Below, piece by piece: positions 8,414-15,567 of a stretch of DNA of 25,589 nucleotides. The stretch is from CAZPUI01 sp964415525. GTDB taxonomy: Bacteria > Acidobacteriota > Holophagae > Holophagales > Holophagaceae. The stretch spans positions 1 through 25,589 of the forward strand of contig CAYQAS010000064.1 of NCBI GenBank assembly GCA_964415525.1, read 5' to 3'. The notes under the pieces were generated by a model. It was given only the letters and a program-made list of their open reading frames with translations, did not search any database and was not told where the DNA came from. Positions within the stretch are counted from its first letter, which is position 1; every line of letters begins with the position of its first letter. Made by a program: the position numbers and the translations under genes.

Positions 8414-9049
8414 CTAGAAGTGGTACCGCACGCCGACTTCCAGCCAGGCGGGATTGACGCCGCCGACCCGGGTCTGAGCATCGAACTTCTGCTTGCCGGC
8501 CAGTTCGGTCTGCTGGAAGAGCACTTCGCCGCTGAGCTTGTCGGAGAAGCGGTATTCCAAGCCGAAGCGCAGGCCGACCTTGAGGCCCTTGGCATCCTTC
8601 ACCGGGTGGTGAGCGGAGGCGTAGCCGTCGAATTCGGGACGGATCTCCTCGGTGCCGTTGGTGGTCAGGCTGTAGCTCGAGATCGACAGACCGGCGATGC
8701 CGCGCAGGGCGGGGTTGCTCGTGGTGATGAGCACGTCGCCGGAGGCCTGGAGCAGCGTGAGACTGGTCTTCAGGCTGCCGGAGGCCGTCAGGGTGCCGGA
8801 CTTCAGGTTGTAGGACGTCTCGGACCCGGGCATGAGGGCCAGGGATGCGGACAGGCGAAGCGGCACGTCGGACTTGTAGAACGTCGTCTCGTAGCCGCCG
8901 GTGAAGGAGACGCCGAACGAGTTGTTGGTGGCCTTCTTGAGGCCGTCCAGCGCCAGGATGGCGCTGCCACCCAGGGAGAGTTCTCCATCCTTGGCGGCGA
9001 GGGGGAGCACGAGCAGTCCCACCAGCGCCATGCGAATCATGTTCTTCAT
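8414..9049 (-). CDS. small outer-membrane beta-barrel protein (cassette distal gene)
   Basis: A 211-residue exported protein. The N-terminus MKNMIRMALVGLLVLPLAA is a signal peptide with likely cleavage near residue 19. The mature part is built of alternating polar/hydrophobic stretches typical of beta strands and ends in a terminal Phe (GVRYHF), the usual signal for outer-membrane assembly. There is an overall lack of Cys. The ATG at 9049 has an excellent AAGGAGGT ribosome-binding site immediately upstream. It follows the TonB receptor gene after 22 nt on the same strand and precedes the terminator, so it is the last gene of that operon. It does not match a family I can name. A porin-like channel or an accessory of the receptor are both possible. 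Confidence 0.75.
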   Translation of the reverse strand: MKNMIRMALVGLLVLPLAAKDGELSLGGSAILALDGLKKATNNSFGVSFTGGYETTFYKSDVPLRLSASLALMPGSETSYNLKSGTLTASGSLKTSLTLLQASGDVLITTSNPALRGIAGLSISSYSLTTNGTEEIRPEFDGYASAHHPVKDAKGLKVGLRFGLEYRFSDKLSGEVLFQQTELAGKQKFDAQTRVGGVNPAWLEVGVRYHF

Positions 9050-9071
9050 ATGACCTCCTTGGTTTCCCTGG

Positions 9072-12000
9072 TTAGAACTTCAGGCCAATGCTGAACTCGG
9101 CCACGCTGCGGGCGCCGGTGTAGGCCCCGGCATCATTCAGGGCGCCCCAGGAGCGGGGATCGAGCAGCACCCGGCCCTGGACCGTCTGCTGTTCGCCGAA
9201 GCTGTTGGAGGCATCCACGAAGGACGTCTGGCGGATGTGATTCAGCACGTTATTGATCTGGACGTAGCCCGTGAGCATGGTCTTGCCCAGGCCGACGGGC
9301 ACCTGACCCTGGAGCCGGAGGTCGAACGAGTAGGTATCGAAGCCGGTCTTAAGGGAGCCGCGGCCCATTGCGTAGTTGCGGTAGGCGGTGTTGATGCGCG
9401 TGCTGCCGTAGATGGAGCGGGCGCTGTTGCCGCCGTCCATGAGGTTGTAGCCGTTGATGCTCGTGGCGTAGGGATTGACCTTGTAGTTCGTATAGCCATA
9501 GAGGTCATTGCCCACGGGGCTCTGGACGTAGGTGCCGAGGATGGAGGCGGAGACGTTGCCCTTGCCCACCGGCTTCACATAGGTGTAGTAGGCGCGGAGC
9601 ACCTGATCGCGGCTGACATAGCCATCGGCCACGGCGGCTTCCTGCTGCGCCCCGTTGAGCTGGGAAGTGCGCAAGGAGGCGTAGTTGTAGTAGTCGAGCG
9701 GGTCGGCGCCGGTGGTCTGGGACCAGGTCCAGCTGCCGCCGAAGCTGGCGCGTTCACTGAGCTGCTGCTGCCAGCTCACTTCGAGGCCGCGGTAGGTGTC
9801 GCTCTTCTCGGAGGAACGCCAGTACTGCCGCTGCTGATACCCGGCCTGGGTCGGATCGGCGGGGTTCTTCACAAGGGCGAGGAAGGTCGTGTCGGTGCCG
9901 GCGGTGGGCGAGTAGTCTCGGACCCACTGGACCAGGTTCTGCTTGTAGGTGCGCTGCACCGCGTTCACGGAGAATCGGCCGCCTTCGAAGTTGCGGGCAT
10001 AGCCCAACTGGAGCTCATCGGTGTAGGGAACCTTCAAACCCGTGGCGTCGTAGCTCTGGGAACTGTCGCGCCAGAAGGAGGCGCTGCCCCAGTTCTTGGG
10101 GTTGGCCAGGTCCTTGGTGCTGATCCAGCGCACGCCATACATTCCGTTGTCCGTGCCGCCGCCGAGGTTGTTGATGGCGGGCTGCACCAGGTTGCCCTGG
10201 GCATCATGCAGGCCGGCCCAGGACAGGATCGCCAGCTGCTCGTATTCCTGGCCGCGCACGCCGGTGGTGAAACCGTCGGAGAGGATGGACGCGAAGCGGG
10301 CGAAGCTGAAGCTGAACACTTCCTTGCCCGCGCCATCCGGATTGAACTTCACCTGGAAGCGCGGCTCCGTGATGGAGGAGCTCATGATCTCCCGGCCATC
10401 CGTGGCATACATGGCCATCTTGTTGGAGCGCAGGCCGAGCATGAGATTCCACTGGTTGTTGATGGTCCAGGTGTCGTTGATCCAGAAAGCATTGGCCTTG
10501 TTGTCGGCCTTGGAGCCCTTGGTGTAGTAGGTCTCGAAGCCCGGTGCAGGCGTGCGGCCCCAGTGGTAGAGCGTGCCATCGGCGAGCAGTTTGGGATCGA
10601 CGAGGGGTGCGCCGTTGGCGGTGTAGTAGACGGGCACCAGGATGTCGCCGGCGGGGTTGGCCACCCAGGAGGTGAAGTTGGCCTTGCCGTTGCCGAAGAC
10701 GCCGCGGCCGAGGCCGTTGACGGTCTTGAAGATGTCGAAGCCGAAGTCGATCTCGTGCTGGCCGGCGGCCTGCTGGAAGGTCTTCACGTTCAGGCTGAAG
10801 CTGTGGTTTTCGTCCTTGCGGGGCTCGGGGCCCGCCGCGGTGTGGCCGCCGTTGAAGGGGCCAAGCACCGTGGTGTTGTAGAGGCCCAGCCATCCCGGCG
10901 TGGTCCAGTTGCCGCCCGTGACCTGGTTGAAGCGGATCACATTCGGGTCATTGGCCGCCTGACCGCGCTGGCGGGTGCTCCAGTAGCCGAGCATGGGCAG
11001 GGCGCCGGGGCCGCCGCTGAACGCGCCGGCATCGTGGACGACCTTGGAATAGCGGGTCTCCACGGTCCAGTTGTCCGCCAGGATGGAGTTCCAGTTCAGG
11101 GTGTAGCCCTTGATCTCGTCCGTGGCGTCGCCGATGAGGCTGCGGTCCGCGGTGATCCAGGTGTCCAGGCCCTCGTCGGCGGAGCCGCCCACGGTGGATT
11201 TCTGGGACATGTAGGTGAAGGTCACGACGTTGTTGTCATTGACCATGCCCGTCAGCTTGCCTTCGTACTTGTTGAACTTGGTCTCGGCAGAGTAGAGCTC
11301 GCCCAGATTCCGGAAGACGTTGGTGACGTTGTAGGACTTGTCGGAGGGGCCGTCGAACAGGACGTTGTCGACGTTGGCCCAGGTGCCCCAGGTGGTGAGG
11401 GGCGCCTTGACGATGTCCTTCACCCGGCGGCCGGATCCGTCGGTGGCGATGCCGTCCACGCCCAGGGCGGAGACCGTGCTCTTGCCGGGCTGGAAGCGGG
11501 TGCCGGCATAGAACCAGAGACGATCCTTGATGATCGGGCCACTGACGGTGACGTCGGTGTAGCGGCTGAAGTCCTCGGCGGCGGCGCCGTGGTTGTTCGC
11601 GTCGGAGCCGGCGCCGGGGTTGTTGGAGCGCCAGCTGTTGCGGGTCATGTAGGCGCGGACGGAGCCTTCAAACGTGTTGCTGCCGGACCGGGTGGCGATG
11701 TTCACCTGGCCGCCCTGGGCGCGACCGTTGCGCGCGTTCAGGGCCGAGAGCACCACCTGGATGTCCTCGATGGAGTCGGGCAGGGGTTCGTAGAGCGAGC
11801 CCGCAGCGCCCTTCACCTGGTTGCCGGCACCGGTGTTGGAGTTGTCGCGCACGTCCAAGCCGTCGATGCGGAAGACGATCTGGCCGGCCTGGGAACCGCG
11901 GATCGCGGCGGCGGCATCCGTGCCGGTGATGCCGGGGGCCAGGGTCATGGCACCCGTGAAGGAGCGCGATGCGGGCAACTGGAGGAGCTGCTCGGCGGAG

Positions 12001-12422
12001 AAGTTGACGGCCGTCTGGGCGGCGGTCACGGACTCCTGGGCCCCGGAGGCGACGACGTCCACGGAGGCGGCGGAGACCTTCTCTGCGGTCTTCAGGGCGA
12101 AGTCCATGGACTGATTGGAGCCGATGCCGACGCGGACATCCGAGGCGGTCTTCCCGAGCATGTCGGGAGCGCTGACGCGGATGACGTAGTTGCCCACGGG
12201 CAGGAGGAGGGCGCGGTACTCGCCCCTGGCGTCGGTGGTGAGCGTGCGGGCCTGGAAGAGGGCGGGGCTCTGCAGCACCACCAAGGCGCCCTTGACGGGC
12301 GCGCCGCTGGCATTGGTCACTTTGCCGGTGAGGGTGCCGGTGGTCACCTGGGCCATCAGGCTGCCGGTGGCCGCAAGTGCCATCGCGACGGAGGAGACAA
12401 GCAATCGACGATGCGTGTTCAT
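9072..12422 (-). CDS. Oar-like TonB-dependent receptor with carboxypeptidase-regulatory-like N-domain
   Basis: An 1116-residue outer-membrane receptor. Residues 1 to about 25 form a signal peptide (cleavage near SLMAQ). Residues about 28-112 are a carboxypeptidase regulatory-like (Ig-fold) domain (TGTLTGKVTNASGAPVKGA opening, DARGEYR, LPVGNYVIRV). Residues about 120-250 are the plug (LLQLPASRSFTGAMTLAPGI, FRIDGLDVRDNSN, IEDIQVV, GGQVNIATRSGSNTFEGSV). The rest is a beta-barrel ending in EFSIGLKF with the terminal aromatic residue. This is the Oar/SusC-related type abundant in Acidobacteriota and Myxococcota, which imports large solutes or oligosaccharides with TonB energy. GGAGAG precedes the ATG. 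It lies between two small outer-membrane proteins and between two ROK regulators, which suggests uptake of a sugar-derived ligand. The substrate cannot be read from the sequence. Confidence 0.9.
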   Translation of the reverse strand: MNTHRRLLVSSVAMALAATGSLMAQVTTGTLTGKVTNASGAPVKGALVVLQSPALFQARTLTTDARGEYRALLLPVGNYVIRVSAPDMLGKTASDVRVGIGSNQSMDFALKTAEKVSAASVDVVASGAQESVTAAQTAVNFSAEQLLQLPASRSFTGAMTLAPGITGTDAAAAIRGSQAGQIVFRIDGLDVRDNSNTGAGNQVKGAAGSLYEPLPDSIEDIQVVLSALNARNGRAQGGQVNIATRSGSNTFEGSVRAYMTRNSWRSNNPGAGSDANNHGAAAEDFSRYTDVTVSGPIIKDRLWFYAGTRFQPGKSTVSALGVDGIATDGSGRRVKDIVKAPLTTWGTWANVDNVLFDGPSDKSYNVTNVFRNLGELYSAETKFNKYEGKLTGMVNDNNVVTFTYMSQKSTVGGSADEGLDTWITADRSLIGDATDEIKGYTLNWNSILADNWTVETRYSKVVHDAGAFSGGPGALPMLGYWSTRQRGQAANDPNVIRFNQVTGGNWTTPGWLGLYNTTVLGPFNGGHTAAGPEPRKDENHSFSLNVKTFQQAAGQHEIDFGFDIFKTVNGLGRGVFGNGKANFTSWVANPAGDILVPVYYTANGAPLVDPKLLADGTLYHWGRTPAPGFETYYTKGSKADNKANAFWINDTWTINNQWNLMLGLRSNKMAMYATDGREIMSSSITEPRFQVKFNPDGAGKEVFSFSFARFASILSDGFTTGVRGQEYEQLAILSWAGLHDAQGNLVQPAINNLGGGTDNGMYGVRWISTKDLANPKNWGSASFWRDSSQSYDATGLKVPYTDELQLGYARNFEGGRFSVNAVQRTYKQNLVQWVRDYSPTAGTDTTFLALVKNPADPTQAGYQQRQYWRSSEKSDTYRGLEVSWQQQLSERASFGGSWTWSQTTGADPLDYYNYASLRTSQLNGAQQEAAVADGYVSRDQVLRAYYTYVKPVGKGNVSASILGTYVQSPVGNDLYGYTNYKVNPYATSINGYNLMDGGNSARSIYGSTRINTAYRNYAMGRGSLKTGFDTYSFDLRLQGQVPVGLGKTMLTGYVQINNVLNHIRQTSFVDASNSFGEQQTVQGRVLLDPRSWGALNDAGAYTGARSVAEFSIGLKF

Positions 12423-12452
12423 AGGGATCTCTCCGGAATTCGCGCGGCGCGC

Positions 12453-13205
12453 CTAGAAGTGGAAGACGTAGCCCACCTCGAGGTGGGGCACCATGCGGTT
12501 GGTCTTCTCGAGGCGATCCGCTGCGAAGGCGTTGTCGACGCAGAGACGGCCGGCGCTTGACGTGGGCAGATAGGTTCCGGAGCCCGTCACGTGCTTGTAG
12601 TCCAGAGCCGTGTAGTTGAGGAGGAGGACGTTCAGCTCCAGGCTGGAGTTCTTCTGGAGCTTCATGGAGATGCCGCCGAAGAGGCTGGGCTTCATGCCGC
12701 CTTCCACGGGCACGCCGCGGTAGGTGTCGCGCCAGCTGGTGGCGTTGCCGGCGGTCCAGTTCTGACTGGAGATGTCGCCCACATACTGGTGCTTGAAGCG
12801 GGTGCCTCCGAACTGGAGACCGGCCTGCCAGCGGAGGTCTTCGCTGATGGGGCGGCTGAAGGAGAAGCGCAGGGTCATCCCGTCCAGCTGGTTGCGGCGG
12901 GAATCACCGGCCGCGCCAACGGGGGAGAGGCCGGAGCCGGACACCGGCGCGATGGGCGCCAGGAACGGATCGCCGGTCTTATAGAAGTAGCCGAGCTCAA
13001 AGCCATAGCGACCGTAGCTGGTGTCGACACCGATATTCATGCCGAGGCCGAGGCCGCTCTGGGCGAGGTTGTCCTTGGATTCAGGAGAAACGGCCAAGCG
13101 GAGCTTGAAGTCCTTCGTGATGCGGGAATCCTGGGCGGAGAGCCCGAAGGAGCCGGCAAGGAAGGCGACCAGGAGCATCCTGGCCAGGTTTCCGGGTTTG
13201 CACAT
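12453..13205 (-). CDS. outer-membrane beta-barrel protein (cassette promoter-proximal gene)
   Basis: A 250-residue exported protein. MCKPGNLARMLLVAFLAGSFGLSAQ is a clear signal peptide with cleavage after Ala-Gln or nearby. The mature chain has repeated amphipathic strands (for example YGRYGFELGYFYKTG, MTLRFSFSRPI, LRWQAGLQFGGTRF) and ends HLEVGYVFHF, with a terminal Phe for outer-membrane insertion. The ATG at 13205 is chosen because GAGGAG lies 5 nt upstream and the signal peptide starts there. The longer frame from 13328 lacks both. It is the first of three outer-membrane genes on the minus strand, 30 nt before the TonB receptor. It begins 88 nt after the stop of ROK regulator B, so it may be transcribed from its own promoter or read through from the regulator. 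The family is not identified. Confidence 0.75.
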   Translation of the reverse strand: MCKPGNLARMLLVAFLAGSFGLSAQDSRITKDFKLRLAVSPESKDNLAQSGLGLGMNIGVDTSYGRYGFELGYFYKTGDPFLAPIAPVSGSGLSPVGAAGDSRRNQLDGMTLRFSFSRPISEDLRWQAGLQFGGTRFKHQYVGDISSQNWTAGNATSWRDTYRGVPVEGGMKPSLFGGISMKLQKNSSLELNVLLLNYTALDYKHVTGSGTYLPTSSAGRLCVDNAFAADRLEKTNRMVPHLEVGYVFHF

Positions 13206-13234
13206 GGCAACTCCTCGAAGTGGGGTGAGCTGGG

Positions 13235-13250
13235 GCGCACGGGCGTGCGC
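13235..13250. promoter_or_regulatory. inverted repeat GCGCACGGGCGTGCGC before the outer-membrane cassette
   Basis: A perfect 6-bp palindrome with a 4-nt loop lies 30 nt upstream of the first outer-membrane gene start, in the 88-bp gap after ROK regulator B. There is no T-run after it on either strand, so an operator or an attenuator-like hairpin is more likely than a terminator. Confidence 0.35.
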
Positions 13251-13293
13251 ATGAGGGGAAGGGGAGCGAAGCGGCATGGTGGGTCCGAAAGGG

Positions 13294-14442
13294 TCAGGAC
13301 CGCAAAATCGTGGGGATGGCGTGACCACCGAGGCCGGGGAGCAGGTTCTCGGACACCAGGCGGTCGAGGATCATGCCCGCAGCTCCGAACGCCACGGCCT
13401 TCTCGCCGAGGCTGGAGTAGCGGATCTCGATCCCCTTGGGAAAGGGGTACATCCAGTTCTCCTCCAGGCGCTGCCGGAGGAGGGCGGGAAAGTCCAGGGG
13501 CAGGGACTCGATGTCGCCGCCCACGAAGACCTTCTCGAAGTCCATGGTGTTGATGAGCATGGCCATGTTGCGGGCCAGCTCCTGGGAGGTGCGCTGCAGC
13601 ACGCTCTCGTCCTTGGCATAGCGGGCCAGTTCATCCTTGGAGAGCGAGAACTGGAGGTCACCGGTGCCTTCGCAGAAGGCGCTGCGAAATTCCCCGGCAT
13701 TGCCATGGGCCCCACCGTGGACCTTGCCGCCCATGGCCACGCCGAAGCCCACGCCGATGCCGCCGAAGCTGCCCACGGAGGTCAGGCCCTTGCGGACCTC
13801 CACCAGAGCGAAGAGGAAGTCGCGCAGATCCTCGCTGCGGTGGAAGGTCAGCTCACCCCAGGCGCAGCAGTTGGCGTCGTTTTCGACGAAGCAGGGCACA
13901 TCCACCTGACCGCCCACGAGGGTCTCGAAATCCAGAGGCTCCAGGATGTCGAGGGGCACGGAATAGCGGATCTGCCCCTGCTTCTGATCGACGAGGCCCG
14001 CGATGCCGAGCCCCACACCCAGCACCCGTCCGTTGCCGGTTCCGAGTATTCGCCGTGCCTCGTCGATGACCTCAAGGGCTGTTTCGGGGAAGTGATCCGG
14101 TGAGATCTTCACCGTGCCGCGGTACTCCGCCAGGATCTCCCCCGCCAGATCCACCGCCACGGCGATGTAGGTGTCCGCCTGGAGCTCGATGCCGAGGATG
14201 CGGCCGAAGGACTTGCGGATGCCCAGTTGGATGGGGCGCCGTCCACCGCGACTGGAGGCGCTGCCCTCATCCACTTCCTCGATGAGTCCCAAATCGATGA
14301 GCTGGTTCACCTGGTTGGTGACCGTCGACTTGTCGAGCCCCAGCCGGTCCGCGATCCCAACCCGGCTGATACGGGGCCGACGCCAGATCGTCCTGAAGAT
14401 TCGGGCGGCGGTGTTGGATCCGGAATCCTTGGTTCGTATCAC
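13294..14442 (-). CDS. ROK-family transcriptional regulator B (NagC/Mlc type)
   Basis: A 382-residue paralogue of the regulator at 7136-8254. The winged helix-turn-helix occupies about residues 10-65 (ISRVGIADRLGLDKSTVTNQ) and the ROK domain follows, with ENDANCCAWGEL and GVGFGVAMGGKVHGGAHGNAGEF. The kinase phosphate loop is missing (LGIELQADTYI), as is the canonical CxCGxxGCxE zinc motif. The C-terminal third is almost identical to regulator A, and the tails diverge only after LPGL. The start is GTG 14442. Only AGG at 8 nt resembles a ribosome-binding site, and TAGGCT ends 6 nt before the GTG, so a leaderless message is possible. It lies immediately upstream of the outer-membrane cassette on the same strand and diverges from the RpiR-type regulator. 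Control of the cassette by this protein is inferred from position. Confidence 0.88.
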   Translation of the reverse strand: MIRTKDSGSNTAARIFRTIWRRPRISRVGIADRLGLDKSTVTNQVNQLIDLGLIEEVDEGSASSRGGRRPIQLGIRKSFGRILGIELQADTYIAVAVDLAGEILAEYRGTVKISPDHFPETALEVIDEARRILGTGNGRVLGVGLGIAGLVDQKQGQIRYSVPLDILEPLDFETLVGGQVDVPCFVENDANCCAWGELTFHRSEDLRDFLFALVEVRKGLTSVGSFGGIGVGFGVAMGGKVHGGAHGNAGEFRSAFCEGTGDLQFSLSKDELARYAKDESVLQRTSQELARNMAMLINTMDFEKVFVGGDIESLPLDFPALLRQRLEENWMYPFPKGIEIRYSSLGEKAVAFGAAGMILDRLVSENLLPGLGGHAIPTILRS

Positions 14443-14448
14443 GTGGGG

Positions 14449-14454
14449 AGCCTA
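14449..14454 (-). promoter_or_regulatory. -10-like TAGGCT for a leaderless ROK regulator B transcript
   Basis: The minus strand reads TAGGCT followed by CCCCAC and the GTG start, so the box ends 6 nt before translation begins. This is the same geometry as at moaA, the RpiR gene, the reductase and the MFS gene. Confidence 0.4.
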
Positions 14455-14466
14455 TGAGAGGGGAGC

Positions 14467-14482
14467 GGTTGGTTGGTTGGTT
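14467..14482 (+). repeat. (GGTT)4 tetranucleotide tandem repeat
   Basis: Four perfect GGTT units lie between ROK regulator B and the RpiR gene, 25-40 nt upstream of the ROK start codon. They run into a TTGCGCAA palindrome at 14482-14489. Such tracts can change length by slippage, but four units is short. Confidence 0.6.
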
Positions 14483-14510
14483 TGCGCAACCATGATACTC
14501 CCGTGACGAT

Positions 14511-14523
14511 CGGCTCCGTCAAC
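14511..14523 (-). promoter_or_regulatory. shared 13-nt element GTTGACGGAGCCG upstream of ROK regulator B
   Basis: Identical on the minus strand to the element before ROK regulator A. It starts 80 nt upstream of this start codon (75 nt in the other copy). TTGACG is followed at 19 nt by TATCAT (14497-14492), a plausible -10. It could be a promoter core or an operator common to the two paralogues. Confidence 0.5.
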
Positions 14524-14542
14524 ACCCGTTTTTTCCGAACAG

Positions 14543-14558
14543 TTTCCAATACTGGAAA
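14543..14558. promoter_or_regulatory. 16-bp perfect palindrome TTTCCAATACTGGAAA, candidate operator
   Basis: Arms TTTCCA and TGGAAA surround a 4-nt spacer in the 244-bp divergent gap between ROK regulator B and the RpiR-type gene. Size and symmetry suit a dimeric helix-turn-helix regulator. Autoregulation by the adjacent RpiR protein is the simplest hypothesis. Confidence 0.5.
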
Positions 14559-14673
14559 GCATTCATGAGAGGTGTGTTGGTTGGCGGGTGTGACAGGGGC
14601 CGTGGTTGACTGCGTTCGGGAGAGGATGCAGGAGATGCCCGCGCCGGAATGGTCCTCGAACGGAGGTCTGGCC

Positions 14674-14679
14674 TAGACT
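14674..14679 (+). promoter_or_regulatory. -10-like TAGACT for a leaderless RpiR transcript
   Basis: TAGACT ends 7 nt before the ATG at 14687 (spacer GGGGTCC). No Shine-Dalgarno sequence precedes the ATG. The same TAGACTGGGG string stands in front of the MFS gene. Confidence 0.45.
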
Positions 14680-14686
14680 GGGGTCC

Positions 14687-15529
14687 ATGAGCATCGGCAA
14701 GGCTTCCCTCATCGCACGTTTGCACGCGGCCAAGGGCCTCTCGGTCAGCCAGCGGCGCATCGCCGATTGCCTGCTTGGGCGGTCCAATGAGGCCGCCTTC
14801 TGGGGCGTGGAGGAAGTGGCGGAACGCAGCCAGTCCAGCGTCGCAACGGTGGTGCGCTTCGCTCAGAAGCTCGGTTATTCCGGTTTTCTGGAGCTTCGCC
14901 AGGCCCTTGTGGCGCAGGCGAAGAAACAGTCCCGGGGCGGGGATGGCCTGCTGCAGGTGTCGGCGGAGGCCGCCAGCACCCTGGTGGAAGTGGCCCGTCG
15001 GGACATTCAGAACATCGAGGTGATGCTGGGTGGCGTGAACGAGGCCCTGCTCCAGGGCGCCGTGGCAAGGCTCCTGGCGGCCCGCCACCGGCTTTTGCTG
15101 GGGGCCGGCATGTCCAGCCTGATGAGCCGCCAGCTCGCCTACCTCATGACCCAGGCCGGGCTGCCCTGCCTGGAAGGCAGTCCCGCGGACTACGCCACCC
15201 AGGTGGTGAACATGGACAGCCGGGACGTCGTGATTGCCATCGCCTTCCAGCCCTACAACCGGGACACGCTGGAGGCCGCCGCCTTCGCCCGCAAGCGCGA
15301 CATCCCCATCATCGCCTTCACCGATCGCCTGCGCTCACCCCTCGCCAAGCTGAGCGAATTCACCTTTCCTGTGCCCGGCGAGAACCTGCTCTACAGCCAC
15401 AGCCTCGCGGCGTTTGCCGTGCTGGCCCATGCCATCGCCACGACGGTGGCGAGCGAGGATCGGGAAGGCCTGCTGAAGAAGCAGCGCGAGGCCGAACAGG
15501 CCGGACGGAGCGGCCTGGGCCAAGATTGA
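14687..15529 (+). CDS. MurR/RpiR-family transcriptional regulator
   Basis: A 280-residue regulator. Residues 1 to about 77 form the RpiR-type N-terminal helix-turn-helix (VSQRRIADCLLG, EEVAERSQSSVATVVRFAQKLGYSGFLELR). Residues about 120-255 form a SIS sugar-phosphate-binding domain (LLLGAGMSSLMSRQLAYLM, IAIAFQPYNRDTLEAAAFARKRDIPIIAFTDRLRSPLAKLSE). RpiR proteins sense phosphosugars such as MurNAc-6-P, ribose-5-P or KDPG. The ligand here is unknown. The ATG at 14687 is the natural start of the domain. An upstream GTG/TTG extension would add only low-quality sequence. It diverges from ROK regulator B and converges on kdsA, separated by a hairpin terminator. With two ROK proteins next door, amino-sugar or cell-wall sugar control is a reasonable but unproven idea. 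Confidence 0.9.
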   Translation: MSIGKASLIARLHAAKGLSVSQRRIADCLLGRSNEAAFWGVEEVAERSQSSVATVVRFAQKLGYSGFLELRQALVAQAKKQSRGGDGLLQVSAEAASTLVEVARRDIQNIEVMLGGVNEALLQGAVARLLAARHRLLLGAGMSSLMSRQLAYLMTQAGLPCLEGSPADYATQVVNMDSRDVVIAIAFQPYNRDTLEAAAFARKRDIPIIAFTDRLRSPLAKLSEFTFPVPGENLLYSHSLAAFAVLAHAIATTVASEDREGLLKKQREAEQAGRSGLGQD

Positions 15530-15534
15530 AAAGG

Positions 15535-15555
15535 ACTTCACGATCTTCGTGAAGT
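15535..15555. terminator. bidirectional hairpin terminator between rpiR-type gene and kdsA
   Basis: ACTTCACGA and TCGTGAAGT form a perfect 9-bp stem with a 3-nt loop, exactly between two convergent stop codons. On the minus strand it is followed by CCTTTTCAAT. On the plus strand the tail is weaker (TATTGGTCGTTT). Confidence 0.75.
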
Positions 15556-15567
15556 GCTATTGGTCGT

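Noticed and set aside
9237..12560. Very long plus-strand open frame antisense to the TonB receptor gene
   Set aside because: It is the mirror of a long GC-rich gene. The protein is a monotonous mix of Ala, Gly, Val, His and Glu with no motif, signal or ribosome-binding site, while the opposite strand encodes a clear receptor.
13282..13301. GGTCC...GGACC inverted repeat at the end of ROK regulator B
   Set aside because: Only 5 bp of stem with a 10-nt loop, overlapping the stop codon and without a T-run. Too weak to call a terminator or operator.
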